A stretch of 54,622 nucleotides of DNA. Source: Nemertoderma westbladi (taxonomy: Eukaryota; Xenacoelomorpha; Nemertodermatida; Nemertodermatidae). Shown here piece after piece: positions 30,926 to 40,703 of the stretch. The notes below the pieces were generated by a model. That model saw only the letters and a list, made by a program, of their open reading frames with translations. It was not told where the DNA came from and did not search any database. The DNA lies in NCBI GenBank assembly GCA_032718475.1, contig JAUCBJ010001092.1, forward strand, positions 1 through 54,622. The letters are read 5' to 3'. Both the position numbers and the translations under genes were made by a program. Positions within the stretch are counted from its first letter, which is position 1, and every line of letters starts with the position of its first letter.

Positions 30926-31500
30926 GTTTGACTAAGAGATATTGAAAGAGATTTAAGTTGGTTGGTGAATTTAATATTTACGCTGTGACGCATTTCCTTA
31001 ATTAATTAAGATTAAATATTCTAAGTTATCACATAAGTAAAGCTGTGATGACATTGAGATAAATGTATGTTTCCATGGCAACCAAGTTATTCGTCACTCA
31101 GATCAACATCTAAGTTATGGTATTGGCTTTTAGAACATACGAAAAAGTCGGATTTTCGTTCGGCGAGTTATCTGGACATCCTGTATATCAGTTTATTTTT
31201 ATTAAAACTCGTCCAAAGTAACGGGATTCCGTTGCGGCAAAACGGGATTCCAGCAAAAATATAAACCCGATCCCGATACTAATCCCGAAAGAGTGAAGAA
31301 AAATATAATTATTTTTTTAATATTGTCAATAATTATTGAATTGGTTATTGAATTTATGTATAATTAATATATCAACCTATTTCTGTAGTCAAGAAGTGAT
31401 TGAATGTGTCCACAATACCTAATCATACGACTTACGTCGACTAAATACTGAGAACTTTCAGATAATAAATCAATTTTATGAAAAATGTTAAAAACTCTTT
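30926..31500. other. Intergenic DNA between two minisatellites
   Basis: AT-rich, no gene supported. A 65-codon open frame (31067-31264) lacks any recognisable feature. Confidence 0.35.
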
Positions 31501-31504
31501 CCCC

Positions 31505-31990
31505 AAGACTGAGATTCCGATTCAGCATCAGTCGACTGAGATTCCGAATCAGCATCAGTCGACTGAGATTCCGATTCAGCATCAGTCGACTGAGATTCCG
31601 ATTCAGCATCAGTCGACTGAGATTCCGATTCAGCATCAGTCGACTGAGATTCCGATTCAGCATCAGTCGACTGAGATTCCGATTCAGCATTAGTCGACTG
31701 AGATTCCGATTCAGCATCAGTCGACTGAGATTCCGATTCAGCACCAGTCGACTGAGATTCCGATTCAGCACCAGTCGACTGAGATTCCGATTCAGCATCA
31801 GTCGACTGAGATTCCGATTCAGCATCAGTCGACTGAGATTCCGATTCAGCATCAGTCGACTGAGATTCCGATTCAGCATCAGTCGACTGAGATTCCGATT
31901 CAGCACCAGTCGACTGAGATTCCGATTCAGCATCAATCGACTGAGATTCCGATTTAGCATCAGTCGTGTGAGATTCCGATTCAGCACCAA
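31505..31990. repeat. 27-bp minisatellite, about 18 units
   Basis: The unit is TCGACTGAGATTCCGATTC followed by AGCATCAG, with the palindrome CAGTCGACTG at each junction and a CAT/CAC variant. The 9-residue repeats in frames on both strands (RLRFRFSIS, LSRLMLNRN) come from the 27-base period. Confidence 0.95.
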
Positions 31991-32819
31991 ATAAAAAAAA
32001 ATGTTTGTGTTTAAAATGTGTGTAAAAAAAACTTTATTGTTATACTCTATGTTATACGGCTTTCCTTTAATTACTAAGTTATTCAATATTGATTATAAAA
32101 ATATATCACAAATTTAATTGTCTCGTAGGTAATTGGTCGCAGATTTAGAAGTCGTATACTTTTGTATAAAATAGAAACTATTTACATTTAAATTTGAAAT
32201 TTTCTCGTAGATGTTTGTTAAAAATAATGTTTGAATTTCGGATAATATATTTATTTTCAATTAAGGCAGGGAATCGGCACAGTGGGAGGGGTGGTAACCC
32301 CAATCACGGTTATCAAGTCAAATTTAAGTTAAAATTTAAAGAAACAAGTTAAATAAAAGCATCAATTCTGGTACTCTTTCATTCATTCATTACAATCCGG
32401 CACAAGGCCCCAGTGGATTTAATCGAAATAAGGGTCCGAAAATATAAGTTTGAGCATAAGATTGTGACTGCACTTAAAAAGTGTTATATATCTCCATACA
32501 CAAATACAATTAATTATTTAAATAATACTTTTTATTCTGAAATGTAAATATTATATAACTCTGTAGGTATAATGGGATATGTTGAATTTGTAAAAAGGGT
32601 GACATTCTGGGACGATTGATGATACTTTTTCAATTGATATGTTTTCGTAATTTAATACATTAATATTATGTTGTTCATAGAATTCAATGTTCGTACTTGA
32701 TAACATTATAGTTATCAATTTAAACACATCGCACTGAACGTTTTACATTACAAGACTTCCAATAAATACACGTTCGTGGTGCCTTCGCGCAGTACGAGAC
32801 TCACTTAACCTGAGAAGCT
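31991..32819. other. Intergenic DNA without a recognised feature
   Basis: AT-rich, no gene. A short segment at 32770-32805 (ACACGTTCGTGGTGCC...) resembles 36396-36432, so a dispersed repeat fragment may be present. Confidence 0.35.
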
Positions 32820-33135
32820 GTACCAATGCGTACCAACAATTTCAGCAATGATTGGCCAACGACTTATTTCGGTTTTTAACAAAGGTATGAAACTACCGGT
32901 ACCGACAGATAGACTGTCTGGTTTTTAACCAAACTTCCGAATCTTTCTAAACTTTTGGCAGACCACATGTTTACCAAGTTTGGTTTAATTTTATCAATGA
33001 TTGACAGACTTATTTCGGTTTTTATCAAAACTCTGAAACTACCGGTGCCGACTGACAGGCTGTGTGATTTTTTAACAAACTGATTCTTTCTAAACTTTTC
33101 ACGGACTACATACGTACCAAGTTGAATTAAAATAC
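32820..33135. repeat. Tandem duplication, period about 146 bp
   Basis: GACTTATTTCGGTTTTTA occurs at 32861 and 33007. The following sequence (ACTACCGGTACC / ACTACCGGTGCC, then the TTCTTTCTAAACTTTT word) is shared at the same offset. About two units, with partial flanks, are present. Confidence 0.65.
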
Positions 33136-33321
33136 TAAAAGTATGCCATATTAAGGCGTCGCTCACTTCTTGGCTCGCCCCACATTTTTATAATTAAGGG
33201 TAATTAATAGGAACATATGATTAATATATTGACTTATAATGGTTCTCCGTAGATTTCAAATGTGAGACAGTGTTGGAGCCATTTGCGGATTGGTGGGGAA
33301 ACTGCAACTGTAATCGGTTTA

Positions 33322-33979
33322 GGGGGGGGGGGGGGGGGGGGGGGGTATAGTAATTTTACAACGATTTGGTGGGTTTTATGTATTCAGCGTGTAACTTTTG
33401 AAGATATGAATGCTTTTTCTTGAATATGGTCTCATTTCAAAGCTAAAAGATGGGTCATTAACTTAACAAAAAAATTTGAAAGAGGAAATTTGAAACACAG
33501 ATAGTTTCACTCAACTCCTCCTGGGTGGGTGAGCCACAATAATTAACGTAATTAGCTTAATTATGCATAAATTAACATAATTAATGAGGACAAATTACGA
33601 AACAGTAGAAACACGATTTCTCATTTAGTTCTCAATGGATTTTTTAAATTCTTTTTTTGTTTTAATGAGAATTATACCCGCATCAAAGTGAACGAGCAGA
33701 ATTTTTCTAAACCTCACAGTTTTGGAATTATATCAAATTTTGTGACGTTTCGATGAAAAATTTTTGAAAAAAGTCACCTTGTAACGTGTTTCCCATTTAT
33801 TAATATGTTCAAAAAATAGTTTTGAGTGAAATCGCTTTAAAGTTCGGTTTTAATAATTCAAACCTTTCCGCCATTTTTAGTAATATGGATTTTTTTCCCT
33901 TTTCCTTTGTAGTATTTTTCAAATCAATCTTTGGTGCCAATTTTGTACCCCCCCCCCCCCCCCCCCCCCCCCCCCTTAA
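33322..33979. mobile_element. Possible second TTAA-type element bounded by G and C runs
   Basis: A G run of over 20 bases begins at 33322 after TTTA, and a C run of over 20 bases ends in TTAA at 33976-33979, the same arrangement as the element at 7526-8437. The interior does not clearly match that element, and the left flank is TTTA rather than TTAA, so the call is tentative. No coding frame is seen. Confidence 0.4.
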
Positions 33980-34402
33980 GGCTCAGTCTCGGTCACAAAA
34001 CTCTGTTTGAGGTATGGAATATATGTTTTTTTTCCAGCTTAAACAGATTAAGATCAACGAGATGTGGAAGGTTATCACTTTCAGACATTTTGCCCTCTAG
34101 CGGCTGGCTGGAAAACTGCAGAAGGATTAACCTCCTTTGAAAGACATAGCTGATGGTCTAGTAGGCCTACATATCTGCCAAGTTCCAGCTTGAACGGATT
34201 AAATGAAAAATACGAGGACATTTAATGTTTAGACATGTAGCCCCCTAGCGGCCGATTCAAAGATTAGACAAACACATGTCCTGGAATATAGTGTCTTTAT
34301 TATGGTACCTGGACCCTTCCATTTCTACAAATCTTAATGAGATTGCATGAAATTTGAAACACAGATAGTTCCACTCAACTCCTCCTGGGTGGGTGAGCCA
34401 AA
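33484..34402. repeat. About 50-bp direct repeat bracketing 0.8 kb
   Basis: A segment with TTTGAAACACAGATAGTT and CAACTCCTCCTGGGTGGGTG is found at about 33484-33537 and again at 34347-34400, nearly identical. Inside, a unit ending CCTCTAGCGGC / CCCCTAGCGGC repeats about 160 bases apart (about 34030-34270). The outer repeats may be remnants of an element or of a tandem duplication. Confidence 0.55.
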
Positions 34403-34485
34403 CCTTATACTATAGTAGTGAAAGCTGGCCATGCAAGGATTCCAAATACTGTAGGTAAAAACATTTGAATTTGGTTGGGAAATAG

Positions 34486-36369
34486 TTGAGATATGGGCAT
34501 TCGAATGTTGCATGTATTAACATTCTGGAACAATTTGTTTATCTGTGGTACAGTAGTCCTCTAAACATATGGTCACAAGTCACTAAATATATTCTGCCAA
34601 ATTTAATATACAGTAGTTCCCAACTATCTAAAAAAATTACATTCTGGATTTTGTGTCTTAAATATATTACAAAGCCTCTCCCCAAGAAAGGAGACCTCGG
34701 TGTACCAACAAACTATCGTGGGATCTGTTTGCTTGTGGTAGCTGCCAAAATATACAATAAAATGATTCTATATAGGATTAGGCCTCACATAGAGAAACTA
34801 CTGCGTAAGAGCCAAAACGGATTTCGACCAAGTAGATCAACAATAGCTCAGATACTTGCACTACGGAGACTGATTGAAGGAATTAAGTCAAAGAATCTCC
34901 CCGCAGTCATGACTTTTGTGGACTTCAAGAAGGAATTCGACTCGATCCATAAAGGTAAAATGCTTGAAATCATAAGAGCTTATGGAATACCAGAAGTAAT
35001 TGTTGCTGGGATTGGATTGTTATATTGTGACACAGAAGCGCAGGTACTCTCACCAGATGGTGAAACTAAGTTCTTCTCAATCCTGGCTGGCGTACTGCAA
35101 GATGACACATTGGCGCCACTGCAGGGCCGTATTAACGGCGGGACTTTTGGGGCTGCAGCCCCGGGCCCCGTGAAGGTTTGGGGCCCACCAGAAAAAGAAA
35201 AAAAGTAATCAATGGTCCCTCCTTACATTAAAAAAAATAATATTTTTGGAACCACGTTAAAACTAAAACATACAAGCTACAAGGAATATTGTACCCAGAT
35301 GAACAAATGCGAAATTCACATTCCAAATTATACTACTGAAAATTTACCATACCATACATACCTCTCCAATTTCTCACTGTAAACATTGCCAAAGGGCAAG
35401 AAAGGAGGGGGGGACATAATGTAAAGAACACTAACAGTTGTAGTAAAGGAAGGGAGCAACACTGAGCTGTATACAGACAGTATTACCTACATATATTACC
35501 TAAATGTTATGAAATCCAGAAAACTGGCCGAAATTTTTTGAAGCTTATGAAATTACCTTTCATATAAATAAAAAATTGCATAAAACGGTTAAGAAATGGC
35601 GGAAGAGTAATATTTTTCGCGTGAAAAAATGTTATTCAGAGATAATTGCCTGAAGTTCAAACCTTCCCGCGCAAAATCGCCTGTATGGGGTCTGGTTGGT
35701 TAATAGAGTCTGACAGGAAGGAAGCACACCACTGAGCAAAAATTATATTCACGGGGGTTTTCGGGGTCGCTGAATTCATTTCCAGAGGCAGTTTTAATAT
35801 TTGATGTAATCTAGTCTGTCCGTCGGTCGGCTGTCTGTCTTACATTTTGACATTCAGATTGCCAGACAGATATTCCACGATAATTCGAGAACTAAAAGAT
35901 ATCTCTCTACCGGTAAGCAGTTTTTAGATTTGAAATCCCCATTAAATTCTGCTCTACAGTAGATACAATAAAAAACAATTCTAAAATTTGTCATCATTAT
36001 ATGCGAACATCCCCCCCCCCCCAAAAAAAAAAAATTTAAGGGGGCCCCAAATTTATATTAGCCCCGGGCCCCGATATAGCTTAATCCGGCCCTGGGCGCC
36101 AGTACTACAGTAATTGTAATGGTACTGGATTCTGGATTACGCCATAAGGACGGCCACTAAGAGTGAAGATCTGGGATTCACACTTCAAGAACGCAGAAGT
36201 AGTAGATATCCGGCAACTACAGTCACAGACACCGACTTCGCGGATGACATCGCCCTGCTCTCTAATACGCTAGCAGATGCACAGCTTCTACTGAATAAAG
36301 TGGAGCTGGAGATGGCTGCTAAGGAGGTTGGATTGCATATAAATGCTACCATAAGACCGAATTCATGAC
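34486..36369 (+). mobile_element. LINE reverse transcriptase fragment, interrupted by a hAT-like insertion
   Basis: From about 34670 the frame shows non-LTR reverse transcriptase motifs: VPTNYRGICLL, QNGFRPSRSTIAQI, VMTFVDFKKEFDSIH, then ILAGVLQDDTLAP (family form GVLQGD). At that point 35120-36094 is inserted. After it the same domain resumes with LDYAIRTATKSEDLGFTLQE and the catalytic FADD box in TDTDFADDIALLSNT (about 36228-36272), and stops at 36367-36369. The endonuclease end and C-terminal part are absent. It is a dead copy: besides the insertion there are stops and a small duplication near 36105-36145. The 34486 start codon has no meaning. Confidence 0.85.
35112..36102. mobile_element. 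hAT-like nonautonomous element inserted in the LINE
   Basis: The insertion begins with (TG)CAGGGCCG and ends with CGGCCCTG; further in, both ends carry matching GGGGCCC-rich words in opposite orientation. Flanks are GGCGCCAC (35112-35119) and GGCGCCAG (36095-36102), an imperfect 8-bp duplication as expected for hAT. The body includes, at 35740-36030, a piece of the TTAA/poly-C family in reverse orientation, so it is a composite. No transposase frame is present. Confidence 0.65.
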
Positions 36370-36991
36370 TTAATGTTAATATGGAAACTTGACAACACGT
36401 TCGTGGGGCCATCGCGCAGGACGAGGGTCAGTTATTAGATAGGCCTACAAATTAAAATTGAGCAATTCTATCCCAAAATCGGTACTTAAGAAATTTAAAT
36501 AAATATTTAAGAAAATTTAACCAAACTTTTACTTAAAAAAAAACTTTCGCATTGGCAGCTTGGCATCGATGTCATAGAAGTCCACAGTCAAACTACTCAA
36601 AAAACTTTCCAAGGCAGCAAGACCACATTATTAATTGCTGCATTGTACCGATATTGCTGAATTTCAAACCCACCTGTTATATCCTGCTGTCTCCTAGCAA
36701 CCAGCTGATGCCAAGCCTAATAATTTTTGGGTAAATAATTTATTATAACTGATATTGATTTATTTAGTGATAATATAGATATTACAGTATACTTCAAATT
36801 GGATATAGATGTACATTGTACACATATAAAAAACACACATTATACTTCAAATTAAATATAGTTGTTACACAACAAATCCCGGAAAAAATAACACCGAACT
36901 AATGTTGGTCTGTAGGGTTGTTATTTTTGTCCGCTATTTTGTTTTGTTATTTTTCCGCAAACCAACTGGTGTTGCTGAGGCCGAATCCCGC

Positions 36992-37052
36992 GGAAAATTA
37001 ACTGTTTAAAATCCGAGGCCAAAGGCCGAGGATTTTAAATAGTTAATTTTCC
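36992..37052. repeat. Hairpin with 29-bp arms and a 3-base loop
   Basis: GGAAAATTAACTGTTTAAAA... is followed after AAA by its reverse complement with only three mismatches. It lies 450 bases before the recombinase gene. The rest of 36370-37505 is AT-rich with ACCGGT words near 37223 and no other gene. Confidence 0.7.
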
Positions 37053-37505
37053 AAGGGGTGTAGGCCGAAGTGAATTAATTGATAACCTACACTACTGGTT
37101 GCAAACTGACTGATTGGAAACTGCAACCTGTAGGCGCTACAACGGTACATTCTGCTTTTTATTTTGGGTGTTTACTTTCTGTTTGACGATTTGAGTTTAG
37201 AGAACATACTGGCCGTCCGGTACCTACCGGTAGCTTCTGCATTTTGATTTCACTTTCTCTTTGACGATTTTAGTTTGTGCAGCGTAACACGGTAGGCATC
37301 TTCCCGGTAGCCTACCACGGTACATTTCTGTACTTATTTAGGATTTTACTTTCTGTTTGAGGTTTGACGAGAGCAAAAAATGGTAGGTTACATTTAAATT
37401 AGTAGGTGCGAGTAACGGTACATAGATTTCACATTCTGTTTACCTAAATATTTTAGCTGTGGTCTATTGTATTGCAAACCAGTACTGCAGTATAACCGAT
37501 TAGAC

Positions 37506-38903
37506 ATGGATGACTTAGATTTAGCTGATCTGGTGTGTTTAGAAAATCTCTTCTACGCCAATAATGATCATTTAATTTCTGTGGATTCCACATTGGGAAA
37601 TGATGAACCTATACCACCAGCTAAACGATTCAGGGATGAGTCATCTCTTCGATTATCGCAAAACGACAAAACTGATGACGAGTACATATTAACGAACAGA
37701 AACGTCCATACCGCTGATTCTACCACTGTTGCTGTCGCAGCATTTCGAAAATATCTCGACATAAACAATGTCAGCGAAACAATCGAAGAACTGAGCGAGG
37801 AATCAAAAAGAGGGGAATTAGCAAAACATTTCAACGGATTTATCCGTAAGTATAAGAAAAAAACGGGAGAAAAAGTTGAAACGACGACTTTGCGCAGCTA
37901 TTTTTATGGAGTCCTTCGCAAATTGAAAGATCTAGGGTTAGGAAATGCGCTAGAACTTCCTGAGTTTCGTCTTAGTAGAGACATCCTAAAAACTAGATTA
38001 GCGGAAACGAAAAGTGCTGGTAAGGGAAATCTTGAAAGAGCCAGTAACCCGATGGAGGAAGGCGATTTCAAGGCTATGAGGGAAAAGGGGCTTCTTGGTA
38101 TGGAGAATCCAAAAATGCTACTCGAAACGTTGTATATCGTACTTACAACCCAGTTTGGAGCTCGTCCAGGCGAGGAGATGCGAAAAATACTTGTAGGCGA
38201 TATAACAAAGCACTATAACACTGAAGAAGGTGTATACTACCTAAAACTAAAGGAACGTAGTACAAAGACGCGACACGGCGATTCGGCTCCCAGGGAATTT
38301 TCACCAAGTGTTTATGAGTATAAAGCGGATCGAAGTCTGTGTGCAGTTACACTTCATGATTTCTACATGATGAAACGTTTCCCCGATGGAAAGGTAGATG
38401 GTATGCAGCCATATTTCATACGCCCAAAGCATAACACAAAGCCAAATGAAAAATGGTTTTGTGATCAACCGGTAGGAAAGCATCAATTCGCTAAAATGTT
38501 TAGGAATCTAATAACGAAAGCTGGGTTACAAGGAGGAAAGAAGCTTACCCCTATTAGCTGTCGTAAAACGGCAGCCCAAGCATTGGTTGATGGTGGCCAA
38601 CCAGTTAACCTAGCACAGAAACAGCTAGGGCACAAAAATCTATCCACAACGACTTCCTATCTTCGACCATCTACTTCAAAGAAATTTGAAATGAGTCGTC
38701 AGTTGAGCCTTTACATGTCGGGATCATCGGCAACTAGTGATGTTACACCATCTACGAGCTTGGGATCGGAATCAGGATCGGTTTCATCGACTTTCATCAG
38801 CAATAGTGTGGAGAGTGAGACAGATAGCATCCGGGCAGTGTTTAAGGATTCGAAGATATTCGGGAATGTCACTGTATACATGAATAAAAAAAATGATGAT
38901 TAA
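37506..38903 (+). CDS. Tyrosine recombinase of the DUF3504/Crypton type
   Basis: This intact 465-codon frame resembles the tyrosine-recombinase-derived proteins shared by Crypton transposons and the vertebrate ZMYM/QRICH1/KCTD1-type domain. After an acidic N-terminus (MDDLDLADLVCLENLF), a helical core-binding region contains ELAKHFNGFIRKYKKKTGE and TTLRSYFYGVLRKLKDLG. The catalytic region has the first arginine in QFGARPGEE (Arg220), then LTPISCRKTAAQALVDGG (Arg353), the LGHK histidine (376) and the likely nucleophile in TTTSYL (Tyr385). The usual His of the HxxR box is Ile350 here. A Ser-rich tail follows. The start is the ATG at 37506; a TTG lies 13 codons upstream in frame. No flanking repeats define a transposon, so an active element, a recent fossil or a domesticated gene all remain possible. 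Confidence 0.8.
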   Translation: MDDLDLADLVCLENLFYANNDHLISVDSTLGNDEPIPPAKRFRDESSLRLSQNDKTDDEYILTNRNVHTADSTTVAVAAFRKYLDINNVSETIEELSEESKRGELAKHFNGFIRKYKKKTGEKVETTTLRSYFYGVLRKLKDLGLGNALELPEFRLSRDILKTRLAETKSAGKGNLERASNPMEEGDFKAMREKGLLGMENPKMLLETLYIVLTTQFGARPGEEMRKILVGDITKHYNTEEGVYYLKLKERSTKTRHGDSAPREFSPSVYEYKADRSLCAVTLHDFYMMKRFPDGKVDGMQPYFIRPKHNTKPNEKWFCDQPVGKHQFAKMFRNLITKAGLQGGKKLTPISCRKTAAQALVDGGQPVNLAQKQLGHKNLSTTTSYLRPSTSKKFEMSRQLSLYMSGSSATSDVTPSTSLGSESGSVSSTFISNSVESETDSIRAVFKDSKIFGNVTVYMNKKNDD

Positions 38904-39203
38904 AAGAGACTAACGTTGCTAAATGGAACTTGAATTGTACAGAAATTGCAAATTGTAAATTTTAATTTTAAATGAAAAAATAAGTTAATTTTAAAAGGAA
39001 ATTAATTTCAAAAACTTTTAAAGTAAACCCCGCAAGAAAATATAGTAAAATAAGTAAACTTATTTTAAAGTAAATTTTAAATTAGCGTGTAAGTTTCGGC
39101 GTTATGTTGCCTTTCTTGGTAATTTTTTGCAAATATAAATATCTTATTACCACAATTAAATTTTTATATGTAATCAAGGGTTTAGTGTCACGGAGTGAAA
39201 GAA
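38904..39203. other. 3' flank of the recombinase
   Basis: A/T-rich DNA with many AAATTTTAA-type words and no gene. It may contain the recombinase transcript end, but no signal stands out. Confidence 0.3.
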
Positions 39204-39847
39204 TAAGTTTGGGCATCGGTACACCTTGTGCACACCCCCCACAATTTTTTTAATAGCTATCTTTTAAAACAATATTTTGTTGAATTATGCTCTAGAACAT
39301 AATTGACATACAAAAAGTATATTTGACATTCTGTGGTAGCTAGTACTTTTGGACTAGCTAGTGTTTCAAAAATTTCTTTTTTAATATTTCCTAGTCGATG
39401 ATAGGCCTTATATGCTGCAGAAATTGGCAAAAAAGTAAAATTAAGATCAAAGTAGCTAGTATTCTCGAATACTGTTAATATATTGCAACAGAGAGGATAA
39501 TAATAAAATTTATTTTAATCTATTTTTACAAAATATCTACTATTTAAAAAAATACTAGCTACCATGAAAAAAATAAATTTTTCCACAATGTAGATTGCGT
39601 TCTGGAACATTATTTCATATAAAAAATCTGAAAGTTTTTACCTATTTTTACAAAAACACTAGCTAGTTAAAAATATACTAGCTATCATAATAATTCAATA
39701 TATTTTCTTTGAAATATATATATTTTCAATATATTTTCTAGAACATTAATAATTTCTAGAACATTAATAAAGGCAAAAACCTGCTTAAACATAGCTAGTA
39801 AAGAAATTGAGGGGGGTGTGCACAAGGTGTACCGATGCCTAAGTTTG
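39204..39847. mobile_element. MITE with perfect terminal inverted repeats and 8-bp target duplication
   Basis: TAAGTTTG is directly repeated at 39204-39211 and 39840-39847. Just inside are perfect 29-bp terminal inverted repeats beginning GGCATCGGTACACCTTGTGC (39212-39240) and ending in its complement (39811-39839). The 628-bp element codes for nothing. An 8-bp duplication fits hAT, P or related groups, though the GG end is not the usual hAT CAG/TAG. The interior repeats the palindromic word ACTAGCTA/TAGCTAGT many times. Confidence 0.9.
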
Positions 39848-40703
39848 GTTGGCCAGGGCTATACATTGCGTTATTTCGACCTCGCTGTGTTTTTATTTTG
39901 TTGAGCACCGGTGGGAGCCCTGGGTTGGACTTTGGACAGGTAATAGCAAGGCTAGAAACGCTAGCTACCGGGGAGATAAATACTGTAGGGGCAGGGGGGG
40001 GGGGGGGGGGGGTTCTCTAATCGATTGATTCAAATAGTAACTATGGAACTAATCTTGTCAATTTACTGTTATAATAAATATGATAAGATTCAAATGAGGG
40101 TGAGTGTCACTACTACATAAAGAAATTTTAAAAGGTTGGTCATGTTAAAATATTACAATTTAAATAATCGGCATTCGTGGAAGCAACTTAAAATGGACGA
40201 ATTAAATAATTTGAAATAAGACAGGATTTGAGATCGGATTAAAGCTTTCGAGATTAGGTAAAATTCGTACCGGTAGTGCGGTAGTTTTGGAGAATATAGT
40301 TTTTATCACTTTTGCGGATGTAAACTGTACTCCCCGGTGGACTGGCCTTTTGAAAAGCATGGACCTCTGAAAAGAGGTCAAACGAAGCCAGCGGTCAGTA
40401 AAAGTTTACTAATAATTATGAAATTATTACTAAGTTCAGTTTTTCTTTCTGAATTTCATATTGCATGTTTCCAAGCCACTCACCTAAATCGGTAAAAATA
40501 AATAATATTATTTGTTTTTATTTTTCCCCCAAAAATACCATGCCCCTTTTTTATATCCTCTCCCCAAAACTATGCCCTTTTAGAAATGTTATAGTATTGG
40601 GCATGGGCACAGCCAACAGTGGTGCAGTTTTATATTAGAAAAATTTTGTTTGAAATAATTTATACATTGCTTAATATTATAATAATCAACCTTGAAAAGT
40701 TTA
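39848..40703. other. Intergenic DNA with a G run at about 39994-40012
   Basis: No gene. A homopolymer G run follows GGGGCA near 39988, and ACCGGTA appears at 40269. A 61-codon frame at 39835-40020 overlaps the MITE end and is incidental. Confidence 0.35.

Noticed and set aside
31364-32086. 240-codon minus-strand frame (LSRLMLNRN repeats)
   Set aside because: Its length comes from the 27-base minisatellite; flanking parts are low-complexity AT-rich translation.
33822-34140. Proline-run open frames
   Set aside because: They result from a homopolymer C run read through as Pro codons.
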